From Ornithinibacter aureus (GTDB taxonomy: Bacteria; Actinomycetota; Actinomycetes; Actinomycetales; Dermatophilaceae): a stretch of 64,000 nt of DNA. Location: contig NZ_VMSB01000001.1 in assembly GCF_009858245.1 (NCBI RefSeq), positions 1,674,001-1,738,000 of the forward strand. The letters run 5' to 3'. Within the stretch, counting starts at the first letter, position 1; each line of letters opens with the position of its first letter. The translations under genes were made by a program, and so were the position numbers. Of this stretch, positions 42,833 to 53,800 are shown one piece after another. The notes below the pieces were generated by a model. It saw nothing but the letters and a program-made list of their open reading frames with translations. It was not told the DNA's origin and did no database searches.

Positions 42833-44446
42833 TGACACACCCCGGGGTCGGTAGTGTCGGGCTCGTGGTGTTCGTGCGGAAGTCCCCGGGTCGCACTGGG
42901 AGCACCAAGGTTCAGATCGCGGAGCGTCGCGCTGGCCGCGATGTCGTCCTCGAGCACGTAGGCACCGCGCGCAGCGAGGGCGAGTTGGCGGTGCTAATGG
43001 CTGAGGCCCGTCGACGACTGCGGCCCGGTCAGGACGCGTTCGACCTGGACGGGGTGGGCCTGGAGCAGGAGGGCCTGCCGCAGCGGCCTGGAGTGATCAC
43101 GGGCAAGCGGTCCGCGGTGCTCTGGCAGGTCCTGTCGAGCGTGTACGCCCGGCTGGGGTTCGACGTGGTGGGCGACGAGGCGTTCGAGCAGCTGGTGTTG
43201 GCCCGGATCGTGGAGCCGACGAGCAAGGCAGATTCGCTGCGGGTGCTCGCCGAGCTGGGGGTGGGGCACGGGTCGCTGCGCACGATGTTCCGCTGCCTGG
43301 CCCGCGCCCAGGAGCGCGGCTACCGCGACACGGTCGCGTCGGCGTGCTTCGAGCACGCCTCCACCAGCGGGGATGTCTCCCTGTGCTTGTACGACGTGAC
43401 CACGTTGTACTTCGAGGCCGAGCACGAGGACGAGCTGCGCAAGGTCGGCTACTCCAAGGAACGCCGTGTGGACCCGCAGATCATTGTCGGGCTGCTGGTG
43501 GACCGGGCCGGTTTCCCGTTGGAGATCGGCTGCTGGGAGGGCAACAAGGCCGAGACGACCACGATGCTCCCGATCATCCGCCAGTTCCAGAAGCGGCACA
43601 GCATCGAGGCCATGGTCGTGGTCGCTGATGCGGGGATGCTGTCCGCGGGCAACCTCAAGGACCTGCACGAGGCCGGGTTGCGGTTCATCGTCGGCTCCAG
43701 GGTCACCAAGGCCCCGGCCGACCTGGCGTCGCACTTCCGTTGGCACGGGGACGCGTTCACCGACGGGCAGGTCATCGACACCATCACCCCGAGGGTGGCC
43801 ACCACCGCGGCCCGCGGGGTCAACGACGACAAGAAGCGGGCGGAGCCGGTGTGGGACCCGGGCGTGCACGAGCGGTCGTGGCGGGCGGTGTGGGCGTACT
43901 CGGCCAAACGTGCTGCCCGCGACGCCAAGACATTGACGTTGCAGGAGAACCGCGCCAAGGCCGTGATCGCCGGGGAGAAGGCTGCCCGCACCCCGCGGTT
44001 CGTGACCGTCAAGAACGGCTCACGCAGCCTGGACGAGACCTCGCTGGCGCGGGCGCGTCGGGTGGTCGGGCTCAAGGGGTACGTCACGAACATCCCCGCG
44101 ACGGTGATGCCCGCCGGTGAAGTCATCGCCAGCTACCACGAGCTGTGGCACGTCGAAGCGTCGTTTCGGATGAGCAAGAGCGACCTACGAGCCCGGCCGA
44201 TCTTCCACCACACCCGCGACGCGATCGAGGCCCACCTGACGATCGTGTTCGCCGCGTTGGCCGTCGCCCGCTACCTGCAGGACGCCACGGGGATGAGCAT
44301 CAAGAAGATCGTCAACACGCTGCGGCCGCTGCAGCAAGTCACCGTCCGCATCGCCGGCCACGAACACCTCGCTCAAGACCCCCTCACCCCCGCGGCGGAA
44401 TCGATCCTCGACGACCTCGGCTCGCCCACTCAGTGACACACCCCGG
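42833..44446 (+). mobile_element. IS1634-family insertion sequence (approximate ends)
   Basis: One intact transposase gene, bracketed by the 13-base direct match TGACACACCCCGG (42833-42845 and 44434-44446). Imperfect inverted ends (left CCGGGGTCGGTAGTGTC; right, reversed, CCGGGGTGTGTCACTG) lie at or inside these positions, so the exact boundaries are uncertain by about ten bases. Confidence 0.75.
42865..44436 (+). CDS. IS1634-family transposase
   Basis: About 523 residues. The start is GTG 42865 or 42868 (VVFVRKSPGRTGSTKVQIAERRAGRDVVLEHVG), which matches the family N-terminus better than the longer frame. The IS4-superfamily DDE core includes LCLYDVTTLYFEAEHEDELRKVGYSKE (first Asp), VVVADAGMLSAGNL (second Asp) and YHELWHVEASFRMSKSDLRARPIFHH (YREK-like region with catalytic Glu). 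It appears intact. It belongs to the IS1634 group common in Actinobacteria. Confidence 0.93.
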   Translation: MVFVRKSPGRTGSTKVQIAERRAGRDVVLEHVGTARSEGELAVLMAEARRRLRPGQDAFDLDGVGLEQEGLPQRPGVITGKRSAVLWQVLSSVYARLGFDVVGDEAFEQLVLARIVEPTSKADSLRVLAELGVGHGSLRTMFRCLARAQERGYRDTVASACFEHASTSGDVSLCLYDVTTLYFEAEHEDELRKVGYSKERRVDPQIIVGLLVDRAGFPLEIGCWEGNKAETTTMLPIIRQFQKRHSIEAMVVVADAGMLSAGNLKDLHEAGLRFIVGSRVTKAPADLASHFRWHGDAFTDGQVIDTITPRVATTAARGVNDDKKRAEPVWDPGVHERSWRAVWAYSAKRAARDAKTLTLQENRAKAVIAGEKAARTPRFVTVKNGSRSLDETSLARARRVVGLKGYVTNIPATVMPAGEVIASYHELWHVEASFRMSKSDLRARPIFHHTRDAIEAHLTIVFAALAVARYLQDATGMSIKKIVNTLRPLQQVTVRIAGHEHLAQDPLTPAAESILDDLGSPTQ

Positions 44447-44562
44447 TGGCACGAGTCGGGCCTGGGGCGCGCAGAGCTGGCGCACCGCGGTGGCCCGGTA
44501 GAGGGCCTCGTCCTGCGTGGCCCCTGAGACGGCGGCGCGGTACCAGCCTGAGGTGCGGGTGC

Positions 44563-45177
44563 TCAGACCCGACAACCCGGTCGAGAGCTCGTCTTCGACC
44601 GCAAGTGCCTTCGAGGCTTGCCGGTCGAGGGCACCGGGCGCAGGCCCACCGACAGCACACACACGTGGCGCTGGATGTCGACGCCGTTCGGCTCGACAGC
44701 CTTCTCCAAGAGGCCTCCCGCAGGATCATGGGCGACCCAGTGGTCACGGCGAATCGGAACGAGGGCGTAGGTGATGTGCTGTCTCAAGGCGTCGTGGAAT
44801 TCTGGGACTGTCTCCCACTTGCCTGCCTTCCACACCTGCCAGATCGGCTTCCTCTGGAACTTCAGCCGACCCAGGAACATGCCCGTTGCGCCGTCGAGTG
44901 GCAAGCCCCCCGCAGGCAGACCCGCAATCTCCACCTCGATGATCGACTGCGTGGTTGATGAGTAGCGGTGTAGGCCGGCCTCGAAGGCGTCTCGTTCCGC
45001 CTCGAAGTTGAAGAACGCGTTCAAGGCGCGCAGGACGCTCGACTTGCCGGCGCCGTTCTGTCCAACGAGTGCAACCGTGTCGCCCAACTCGATCTCGGAC
45101 GAGCCGATGGCGCGAAACTTCTCGATCTTCAGCCGGGTAACGCGTGCCTTTCCGGACTCCTGAGCGGTGGTGGTCAA
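44563..45177 (-). pseudogene. OLD/RecF-like AAA ATPase, 3' truncated
   Basis: TTG start at 45177, overlapping the stop of the Res gene. VTRLKIEKFRAIGSSEIELGDTVALVGQNGAGKSSVLRALNAFFNFE is the N-terminal ABC/SMC-type ATPase of OLD-family nucleases, with Walker A GQNGAGKS at about residue 42. Family-like sequence continues to VAHDPAGGLLEKAVE (about residue 155), then turns into Arg/Pro-rich text with no counterpart. The C-terminal ATPase half and Toprim nuclease domain are missing. It probably was the last gene of the restriction operon and lost its 3' end when the IS1634 region was formed. Confidence 0.7.
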
Positions 45178-48100
45178 CCGGCCACCAACTGGAGCAGGGT
45201 GTCGTAGTCCTTCACGACGTCGTACTTCACGCCTTCGTGCTCGGCCTTCTCGTTGAGGGACGCAAAGAACTTGCGGGCGCACTCGATCTTGGCGTTCTCG
45301 ACGCCCTTGAGCTGGAGGGTGGACATTGAGCCCTTGGTCTCGGCGACGAAGTAGACGTGCTTGATCTTCGTGGTGTCGTCGCGGAAGGCGATGGCCCAGT
45401 CGGGGTTGTAGTCGCCGACGGGCGTCGGAATGAAGAACCCGCGGGGGAGCTTCGTGTAGACGACGACCTCGTCGCTGACGTCGAGCTTCTCGACGAACGA
45501 CCGCTCGACCTTGGAGTCGGTGACGACGTACTCGTAGACGCTCTTCTTCAGCTTGTCGCCGGCCTTGGAGAGGTCTTGGGCGGTCTGGTTCTCGGTAAAG
45601 ATCGAGGAGTCGTAGCGGTTGTCGAGCGGGTCGTAGGTCAGGTGCTCGACGATGACGGTGGCCTTCTGCTCGTTGATGAGTCGGGCGGCCTCGGTGATGA
45701 ACTGCTCGGGGTTCTGCTTGAACTTCGCGAAGGTGCCCGGGTTGATACCGGTGAAGATCGCCGCGCAGGTGCGGCGGGTGAGCTGGGTCTTCTCGGCGAT
45801 CTCTCCGAGCAAGTCGTACTTCACCGTGGAACCCGCGGAGACGGCCGAGTGCTCGACCTTCGTCTCTGACACCTTGAAGCCGGTGCCCGCTTCGAGCTGC
45901 TCGACTTCGAGCCCGACGACCTGCTTGCCGGCTTCGACGAGGTACTGCATGACTGTCACGTTGAGCGACTTGTCGAGGGTGCGGATGCAGTGCCTGATGA
46001 GTTCGGCGGAGTCGAACTCGACCTGGTAGACGGCCTTGTGGTTGATGCGTCCCCACAGCTCCTGGAACTCGCGCTTCTTGAAGTTGGTCTCGTTGAACGG
46101 GATCTTCTTCGGCTTGCGGCCGTCGGTCGGCTTGGGTACGTCGAGGTAGAGCGCATCGACCAGCGGCCACACGAAGTCGATTATCGGCTTGAGCGCCTCC
46201 GCGGTGGGCGCGGCGAGCGTTCCTTCGGCGCGGGCGTCCTTGTACGCCTGCGTCACCAAGCCGTCGTCGTCGATGTAGTCGTGACGGATCAGGTGGTTGT
46301 ACAGAGCCTGGGCGAGTGCCTTCTCCAGCACGCTGGTCGAGCCGTCTTCACGCTTGATCTGCTTGCCGGTGAAGTAGTCGACGCTCGCCTTGCGTGGGCG
46401 GGCCGACAGCGACTCGATGATCTCCTTCTGCAGGGCGGTGACGAAGTCGGTGTACGACTCGTCGGTCACGACGGTCAGCTCGTTGATGTCGTGGACGGTG
46501 ACGGGGTTGTCCATCCGCTCCCCGTGCTGGTCGACCGACAGACGCAGGCCGCGGCCGATCTCCTGCCGCCTCGTGGTGGTGTTGTCGCTCTTCTTGAGCA
46601 TGCCCATGACGAACACGTTCGGGTTGTCCCAGCCCTCGCGCAGCGCCGAGTGCGACCAGATGAACCGTACCGGCTCCTCGAACGACAGCAGCCTTTCTTT
46701 GTCCTTCAGGATCAGGTCGTAGGCATCGACGTCGTCCGACTGGCCCGCGAAGTCACCGCGCGCGGCGATCTTGCCGTCGACCGAGCGGCCGGTCCTCTTG
46801 TCGATCGAGAAGTAGCCCTCGTGGGTCGACCGGACCGGGATCGCCTCGACGTGCTGGCGATACCGCTCGGCCGCCTCGTCGAGGTCCAGCTGGCCGAGAT
46901 AGTCGGCAAGCACCGCCTCGTACTCCTCCTCGAACACCCGGGCGTACTCGCCGAGAGTGTCCTCGCGGTCGTAGTCGCGGTACCTGGCGACCTCATCGAT
47001 GAAGAACAGCGACAGTACCTTGATGCCCTGCGCGAAGAGCTCGCGCTCCTTGTCGAGGTGGGCGCGGATGACCTCACGGATCTGGATGCGCCGCTTCTGT
47101 TCCTCGGCCACGTCCTCGGTCACCTCGCCAGCGCCCATGATGTCGCCGTTGCTCAGCTCGATGATGTCGCGGTTCGCGTCGACGTCTCGGATGAACAGGC
47201 CCTTGTAGGCCTCGATGCCGCCGGAGATGTCGTGCAGGTTCATGCCCTGGCTGAGGCGCTTGACCTGCCGCCTGATGCCTTGCGCGGTCTGTACCTCCAG
47301 CTCGACGCGCGCCTTCGGGAAGTCCGTTCCCTTACCGATCTCCAGGCCGTCCACGTAGAGGTAGGCGGTGCTGCCAGCCAGGTGCTTGACGGTGATGCCG
47401 CGCACGGCGATCTTCTTGACGAGCTTCTGGTTGTAGGCGTCGACTGCGTCGAGTCGGTGCACCTTGGTTCGCTCGATCTTGTGGGTCGCCGAGTAGCGCA
47501 GCGCGAACAGGGCATTGAACAGCCCGAGCGCCTCCAACGACTTGGACGGCTTCTTCGCGTCGCCCTCGATCTTCTGTGGTTCGTCGATGATCAGGATCGG
47601 CCGATTCGCCGCGATCACGTCGATCGGCTTGCGAGACTGGAAGTCGTCAAGCACCTCGTAGATGCGGCGGGCATCCTTGCCGGTGGCGTTGAACGCCTGG
47701 ATGTTGATGATCATCACCTGCACGCCGGAATCGGAGGAGAACCGCTCCACCTCGTGCAGCCGCGAGGAGCTGTAGATGAACGTTCGCGGCTTGGTGCCGT
47801 AGAGCTGCTGGAAGTGCTCGGCAGTGATGTCGAACGACTTCTGCACTCCCTCGCGGATCGCGATCGACGGCACGACCACGATGTACTTCGACCACCCGTA
47901 CCGCTTGTGCAGTTCCATGATCGTCTTGATGTACACGTAGGTCTTACCTGTGCCGGTCTCCATCTCGATGTCCAGATTGAGAGGCGCCGCGGTCTTCTTG
48001 ACGGGGTCCTTCAGGTCCTTCGACGGCTCCAACCCGCGTCCCTGCTGCACGCGGTGCACGTTCGTCAGGACCTGTGGTGGCGTCAGTGCGACCTCTGCAT

Positions 48101-48257
48101 TGCGCAGTCCCGCGCCCTCCAGAAGCGTCAGCGCAGAATTCCCGCCCGGGTCGATGCGGTACTTCACCCCGTCGGCATAAGGCTGCCCGGCGAACACCTC
48201 GACCACAGCATCGACGGCCGCGGTCTGATACTGCTGGACCTTGAACTGGAGTTTCAT
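45174..48257 (-). CDS. res: Type III restriction enzyme, Res subunit
   Basis: 1,027 residues from ATG 48257. The SF2 helicase core begins KVQQYQTAAVDAVVEVF, with Walker A METGTGKTYVYIKTI (residues 101-106) and a DEAD-box variant ILIIDEPQKIEG (about 225). Motif VI is in NTTTRRQEIGRGLRLSVDQ. The C-terminal nuclease shows the PD-(D/E)XK pattern of type III Res: GDYNPDWAIAF, then HVYFVAETKGS (about 955-980). It works with Mod to translocate from and cut unmodified DNA. Only a few bases separate it from mod. All motifs are present, so it should be functional. Confidence 0.95.
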   Translation of the reverse strand: MKLQFKVQQYQTAAVDAVVEVFAGQPYADGVKYRIDPGGNSALTLLEGAGLRNAEVALTPPQVLTNVHRVQQGRGLEPSKDLKDPVKKTAAPLNLDIEMETGTGKTYVYIKTIMELHKRYGWSKYIVVVPSIAIREGVQKSFDITAEHFQQLYGTKPRTFIYSSSRLHEVERFSSDSGVQVMIINIQAFNATGKDARRIYEVLDDFQSRKPIDVIAANRPILIIDEPQKIEGDAKKPSKSLEALGLFNALFALRYSATHKIERTKVHRLDAVDAYNQKLVKKIAVRGITVKHLAGSTAYLYVDGLEIGKGTDFPKARVELEVQTAQGIRRQVKRLSQGMNLHDISGGIEAYKGLFIRDVDANRDIIELSNGDIMGAGEVTEDVAEEQKRRIQIREVIRAHLDKERELFAQGIKVLSLFFIDEVARYRDYDREDTLGEYARVFEEEYEAVLADYLGQLDLDEAAERYRQHVEAIPVRSTHEGYFSIDKRTGRSVDGKIAARGDFAGQSDDVDAYDLILKDKERLLSFEEPVRFIWSHSALREGWDNPNVFVMGMLKKSDNTTTRRQEIGRGLRLSVDQHGERMDNPVTVHDINELTVVTDESYTDFVTALQKEIIESLSARPRKASVDYFTGKQIKREDGSTSVLEKALAQALYNHLIRHDYIDDDGLVTQAYKDARAEGTLAAPTAEALKPIIDFVWPLVDALYLDVPKPTDGRKPKKIPFNETNFKKREFQELWGRINHKAVYQVEFDSAELIRHCIRTLDKSLNVTVMQYLVEAGKQVVGLEVEQLEAGTGFKVSETKVEHSAVSAGSTVKYDLLGEIAEKTQLTRRTCAAIFTGINPGTFAKFKQNPEQFITEAARLINEQKATVIVEHLTYDPLDNRYDSSIFTENQTAQDLSKAGDKLKKSVYEYVVTDSKVERSFVEKLDVSDEVVVYTKLPRGFFIPTPVGDYNPDWAIAFRDDTTKIKHVYFVAETKGSMSTLQLKGVENAKIECARKFFASLNEKAEHEGVKYDVVKDYDTLLQLVAG

Positions 48258-48261
48258 GGGG

Positions 48262-50142
48262 TCAGATCGCCCTTACCTCAGTCTCGGGGGAAACCTCGCG
48301 GAAGATCTGCTCGGCGTTGATCCGCGCGGCGTCCGTGGCGAAGCCCGCGTCAAGGAAGACAGCGCGGAGCGGCCGCCGATTGGCAATCTCCCGCACGACG
48401 GCCTCGGTGACCTCGTCTGCAAAGCACGCAATAAGAGCGCCATCGGCGACCGACAGCACTCGTCGTGCAGCAATGTCCTCGACCACGATCGGCTCGGCCA
48501 GATCGAGGCCCCAGTCGAGTAGTACTTGGAAGAGGAGGTCCTCGTCGGTCCGGTCCGGCTTCACGCTGTCGGTGAGCTCGTCGAGGGATGCCTGGGCGAG
48601 GTCATCGGGCGAACGAAGCACCGAGAGCGCGCTCTCGGAGTCGGCACGCAGGTAACGGAACCCGCGATCCTGATTCTCTTCGAGGTCGATTGTCCCGTTA
48701 TGGAGCGCCGCGGCGGCCCTCCGGACTCGCTCGGCGCAGAGCGCGGCGATCGAGCTCAGTCCAAGTGACGCGGCCGCCGAGCCAGGCTCGAGTGGCTCGG
48801 CCAGCTGGACCGCAATGAAGCGCCACTTCGTCGGATGGGTGGCGTTCCATCGAAGGACCGCGTCCGCTGAGGTTCCTGAGCCGGCGAAGAAGTCAAGAAG
48901 GATGTCGTCCTCACCTGCGGGTATTAGTTCAAGGATCTTGGCGATTAACTTGGTCGGCTTTGGCGCCGAGAACACGACTTCACCGCCGAATAGATCTTTG
49001 ATCTCCTTCGTCGCCCCACGGTTCTCGCCCGCCTCCTCGTGGGGCCACCAGGTCCAAGGGATCATGCCCTCCTCGCGCTCGGACCAGAACTTCTTCCTCT
49101 GAGCCATGCCATCGCCGTCCTTGCCGAAGTAGATCCGGCCGTCAGCGAGCAGCTCCTCGAACTTCTCCTTCGTCGTGCTCCAATGCCGCCCGGAGGGCGG
49201 CATGAGCACACGACCACTTGGAGTCGTGATCGGGTATGTCAGGTTGGGGCGCAAGTTCGGTGCATGGAAGGGCACCGCAAGCCAGTCACCCCGCGGATCC
49301 CCATCACGGTTGGTGTACGTTGCACGCTGCTTTGCGTCAGTACCGACGCGATTGAAGCGCCCGACCGTGAAGTCACGCGCGTAGCAGAGCACATACTCAT
49401 GCGCAGTCGAGACGAGCGTTGCGTCATTCCTGCGCGTGAGCGTCTTCTGCCAAGCGAACGTAGCTACGTAGTTCGACGACCCGAGCACTTCGTCACAGAC
49501 CCTCTTGAGGTTCGCATACTCGTGGTCATCGATAGATATGAACATGAACCCGTCTGGCCGAAGCAACGCCTTGGCGAGTCGAATTCGGGGATAAATCATA
49601 CTGAGCCAGTCGGAGTGGAAGCGGCCGTTGGCTTCGGTGTTCGCGACGAGGCGGTCTCCCATCTCCGACTTCTGGCCCGAGCGTGCGAGATAGTCGGCCC
49701 TCGACTCGGCGAAGTCGTCCTCGTAGACGAAGTCGTTGCCGGTGTTGTAGGGCGGGTCGATGTAGATCAGCCTGACCTTGCCGAGGTAGGACTCCTGGAG
49801 CAGCTTGAGTGCCTCAAGGTTGTCGCCCTCGATGAAGAGGTTCTTCGTCGAGTTGAAGTCGACCGATTCCTCGCGCACCGGGCGCAGCGTTTTGGCGATG
49901 GGGGCGTTGGCGGCGAACGCGGCTGCGCGCTTGCCGGGCCAGTCGAGCTGGTAGCGCTCCTGCTGCCCCTCAACGAGGTGGTCGGAGAGCTCTTGGCGGA
50001 GCGCGTCGAAGTCTATTGCGCGGACTGGGTTACCGTCTGCGTCGATGCTCTCGGTGACGACCGTGGGGAACAGCTCGGCGATGGCGTCGATGTTGCGCTG
50101 GGTGAGGTCCGGCGCGTGCATCTTGAGCTTGTCCACGGTCAT
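48262..50142 (-). CDS. mod: Type III DNA methyltransferase, Mod subunit
   Basis: 626 residues. Beta-class amino-methyltransferase order: motif IV LIYIDPPYNTGNDF (DPPY at 129-132), then the target-recognition region, then motif I DILLDFFAGSGTSADAV (about 420). NLFIEGDNLEALKLLQESYLGKVR is typical of type III Mod. It gives sequence specificity to the complex and methylates adenine on one strand. The start overlaps the DUF4391 stop by four bases. The specificity cannot be read from sequence. Confidence 0.95.
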   Translation of the reverse strand: MTVDKLKMHAPDLTQRNIDAIAELFPTVVTESIDADGNPVRAIDFDALRQELSDHLVEGQQERYQLDWPGKRAAAFAANAPIAKTLRPVREESVDFNSTKNLFIEGDNLEALKLLQESYLGKVRLIYIDPPYNTGNDFVYEDDFAESRADYLARSGQKSEMGDRLVANTEANGRFHSDWLSMIYPRIRLAKALLRPDGFMFISIDDHEYANLKRVCDEVLGSSNYVATFAWQKTLTRRNDATLVSTAHEYVLCYARDFTVGRFNRVGTDAKQRATYTNRDGDPRGDWLAVPFHAPNLRPNLTYPITTPSGRVLMPPSGRHWSTTKEKFEELLADGRIYFGKDGDGMAQRKKFWSEREEGMIPWTWWPHEEAGENRGATKEIKDLFGGEVVFSAPKPTKLIAKILELIPAGEDDILLDFFAGSGTSADAVLRWNATHPTKWRFIAVQLAEPLEPGSAAASLGLSSIAALCAERVRRAAAALHNGTIDLEENQDRGFRYLRADSESALSVLRSPDDLAQASLDELTDSVKPDRTDEDLLFQVLLDWGLDLAEPIVVEDIAARRVLSVADGALIACFADEVTEAVVREIANRRPLRAVFLDAGFATDAARINAEQIFREVSPETEVRAI

Positions 50143-50822
50143 TCCTTGTTGGTCGGTGCGGGGTCGGTCAACTCGGTGAGCACTTCGGCGTGTTCCTTAA
50201 TCTGCTTGCGGAGTTCGAACTTGCGATTCAGTTGGGGTTCGGTGCGGAGCTTCTTCTCCAGCGCGGAGATCTCGCGGGTGAGCCCGCGGATGCGTCCCAT
50301 TCTGTCGAGGGCGTCCGACAGTTCCTCGACGGGCCTGATGGGGTGGGGGAGCAGACGGCCGAGCAACTGGTCGTAGAGACCGTCCATATCAAGGGCGACG
50401 GGCAACGGGAGGCGCGGCCGATCCATGCTGATCCAGCCGGTGCGGAAGTAGTCGGTGCCCTTGGTCTTGCCGCCCGCACGCTTGTAGGCGGCGGCCATTG
50501 CCTGCTCGGCCCAGAGGCCGTCCTCGCGGTGCAGTTCGAAGATGATCGTGCTGGGGATGGTCTTGTCGATGGCGGCGAGCACCGAGTTGTCGAGGCTGGA
50601 CCCTTTGAGGTCAAGCACGAAGACCTGTATCTCGGTAACGGCCTCGCCGGGAGCCAGACGGACCGACTCCTTCCCGAGCTTGTAGGCCCATCGGACACGC
50701 TGGACCTCGCCGACGAACCGCTGCTTGAGGGCAGTGCCCGCGCTGGCCTCGGCGTACAGGCGCTCCTTGGGGATGACCCGGTCGACCTTCGCGGTCTCGG
50801 GCCACTGGATCAGGTCAGCCAT
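50139..50822 (-). CDS. DUF4391 protein
   Basis: 227 residues. ADLIQWPETAKVDRVIPKERLY opens the DUF4391 domain; VQRVRWAYKLGKESVRLAPGEAV and IPSTIIFELHREDGLWAEQAMAAAYKR are further family blocks. A C-terminal coiled coil (ISALEKKLRTEPQLNRKFELRKQIKEHAEVL) probably mediates subunit contacts. DUF4391 genes are regularly found between a helicase gene and mod in this operon type; the molecular role is unknown. Coupled by overlaps on both sides. Confidence 0.85.
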   Translation of the reverse strand: MADLIQWPETAKVDRVIPKERLYAEASAGTALKQRFVGEVQRVRWAYKLGKESVRLAPGEAVTEIQVFVLDLKGSSLDNSVLAAIDKTIPSTIIFELHREDGLWAEQAMAAAYKRAGGKTKGTDYFRTGWISMDRPRLPLPVALDMDGLYDQLLGRLLPHPIRPVEELSDALDRMGRIRGLTREISALEKKLRTEPQLNRKFELRKQIKEHAEVLTELTDPAPTNKE

Positions 50823-53800
50823 CTGTCGCCCCGGGCACGACGATGACGAGGAAGGCGATCAGCTCGAAGTCATCGAGCCCTTCGAAGTTCTGTTGCAGGG
50901 CGGTGGTCTTCGTGCCGGAGAAGAGACTGTCGATGTCGCGCTGCTCGGTGACGTCGATGAGGGAGCTGATGGCCTCGTTGAGCAGGTTGGAGTAGGCGCC
51001 CATCTCGGCGCCTTCGTTCGTGCGCTGGTTGAACACGTGGTAGGCGGCGGGGATCGGCTCGTGCGCGCCCTGGCAGCTCGCGCGGATCAGGTCGAGGAGC
51101 TGCTTGACCTCGGTGTGGTCGGTGACGACGGTGCCGTCGTCGCTGAGGTAGATCAGGTAGTGCGGGTGAAGGCGGTTGTGGCGGTTGATCTTCGCCTGCT
51201 CATCGACGCTGCGCAGCGCGAAGATCACGCCGGGGCGCAGCCCACGCTCGGGATCGGCAGGGACGGCCGCGTGGAGCCCTTTGGGTGAGGAAGCGAGGTC
51301 ACCGTACTGCTCCATGTACTTGAGCAGGTCCATGCGGAAGTCGTTGAGCCCGAGGTCGGTGATCGAGACGCCTGTGCGGACGTCCTCGAGCTCGATCACC
51401 TCGTCTTGGAGGCGGCGGAGCTGCTCTTTGCGGAACTTGGTGTCGTTGGACTCTTGGGTGAGGAGGTTGTCATCGGCGGTGGCCGCGAGGTCGGCGATCA
51501 CCATCCGGTTTTCGACTCGGTCCTTGAGGTTGATGTACTCATCAAGGCTAATGTCGGGCCAGAAGTTGACCATCTGGATCACGGAGTTCTTTGACCCGAT
51601 GCGGTCGACTCGGCCGAAGCGCTGGATGATCCGGACCGGGTTCCAGTGGATGTCGTAGTTGACGACGTAGTCGCAGTCCTGAAGGTTCTGGCCCTCCGAA
51701 ATGCAATCGGTGCCGATCAGCAGGTCGATCTCGCCGGGCTCGTCGGGGAAGACGACCGCCTTGTCCTTGGAGCCGGGGGAGAAGAACGTCAACAGCTTCT
51801 GGAAGTCGAAGCCGTCGCCCAGGGTCGTCTTGGGGCGAGTTGCGCCGGTGACGAGCCCGAGGTGGAGAGAGTTGTCGGCGTGGACGGTCTGCTCCAGATT
51901 GGTGTAGAGGTAGCGCGCGGTGTCGGCGAAGGCCGAGAAGAGCAGCACCTTCTTGTTGCCGCCGTTGAGCGGACTCGCGACTTTGCCCGTGATGACTTGT
52001 TGGAGCCGTTGGAGCTTGCGGTCGTTCTCTGGGGTGATGAGATCCATTGCCTCGACGAGCTCGCGGATGGTCTCGCGGTCGTGCCACAGGTCGTTGCGCC
52101 ACGAGACGGTGTCCATGTCGTCGAGGTCGATCTGGTACCTCTTGCCGACTGATGGTGCGGTGGGCACCTCGAAGTCGTCGTCATCGGCCTCGATATCACC
52201 GAAGGCGGCGCCGAGGTCGGCGATCTTGGCATCCATGTCGTCCAGGTCTTGGAGCGCGTTGTCGATGGCGGCCTCGACCTTGCGAAGGGTGATGCGGAAC
52301 GCCTCGACCGAGCTCTCCAGGCGTTTAAGGAGGTTGACCGTCATCAGGGTCTTGAGGCCCTGCTCTCGGCCGGTCATGCCGAGGTTGCCGCGGGCGGTGC
52401 CCCCTTGGATGGCGTACATGTCGACGTACTTCTGCATCTTGCTGGGGAAGACGTAGGACAGCGGGGTGTAGACGGCGAGGTTGAGGACCTGGAGCTGCTC
52501 GAATATCTCGTTGAACGTCGGCGCCTGCGGCAGGTCGGTGAGCGGCTCGCGGATCGACTCTGGCTGGAGTCGGCTGGGGAAGGCGCCGATGTCAGCGGTG
52601 TCGTAGAACGACTGGATGTGCTTGCGGGAGCGGGCGATGGTGACTGCGTCGAGCAGCTCGAAGAAGTCGAAGTCGAGCATGCGCAGGATCGTGTCCGTGG
52701 TGCGTTCCTCGGCGGGGAGCTCGGACCACTTCTTGAAGGCGACCTGGGCCTCGCGGAAGACCTGCTCGATCGACGTGTTGATGTCGAGCTTGGCCGCGAG
52801 TTGCTCCGACTCGCCTTCATAGGCGAGCTGGAGCTGGTTCTTCAGGTCGTTGAAGCGGTTGTTGACGGGCGTGGCCGACAGCATGAGGACCTTGGTCTTC
52901 ACGCCGCTCTGGATGACCTTGCGCATGAGCCGCTGGTAGCGGCTCTCCCTGTCCTCGGAGTAGTCGGCGTTGCGGAAGTTGTGGGACTCGTCGATCACGA
53001 CGAGGTTGAAGTTGCCCCAGTTCACCTTGCTCAGGTCGAGCTGACCGGAGTACCCCCTGTCACGGGACAGATCGGTGTGGGCGAGGACGTGGTAGCTGAA
53101 GCGGTCTGACGAGAACGGGTTGGTGACGTACGGGCTGTTGTAGGTGGTCCAGTTGTCTTCGAGCTTCTTGGGCGCGAGCACCAGGACCGACTTGTTGCGG
53201 CTCTCGTAGTACTTGATGACCGCGAGCGCGGTGAACGTCTTCCCGAGGCCGACGCTGTCGGCGAGGATGCAGCCGTTGTAGGTCTCCAGCTTGTTGATGA
53301 TGCCGACCGCGGCGTCGCGCTGGAAGTTGTAGAGCTTCTTCCAGATCTCCGAGTCGCGCCACCCGGTCAGGTCGTCGGGCAGGACGTCCTCGCTGATGTC
53401 CTCGAGGAACTCCGAGAACAGGTTGTAGAGGATCAGGAAGTAAATCCGCTCGGGGCTGTTCTCGGCGTAGACGCTCGCGATGTGCTCGTAGACGAGCTGG
53501 GTGACGTCCTCGACCTGCTGAGGGCTGGACCAAATCTGATTGAAAGTTTGGAGGTAGGCAGACGCGAGCGGAGCTTCGTCGAGCTTGTTGACCAGGTTGG
53601 AGACCGCGTCGCCGCGTTCGTAGCCGAGGTCGGCTGACGTGAAGCCCTGGAGCGGCATGTAGGCGGCGCGGTCGTCGACGACGGCGAACTGCTGCATGGG
53701 CGCGCCGGTCTTGTTGGACTTGAAGGTGACTTTGCGCTTGATCCAGTCCGCACACTCCCGGGCAATCGCCCGCTGGGTCAGCTTGTTGCGCAGCCGGATC

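Noticed and set aside
45990-48320. A 776-residue plus-strand ORF opposite the type III Res gene
   Set aside because: Antisense shadow of a strongly conserved gene, typical of high-GC DNA; no family features.
49039-50376. A 445-residue plus-strand ORF opposite mod
   Set aside because: Shadow frame: Val/Glu/Arg-rich without domains, and mod and DUF4391 on the other strand are well supported.
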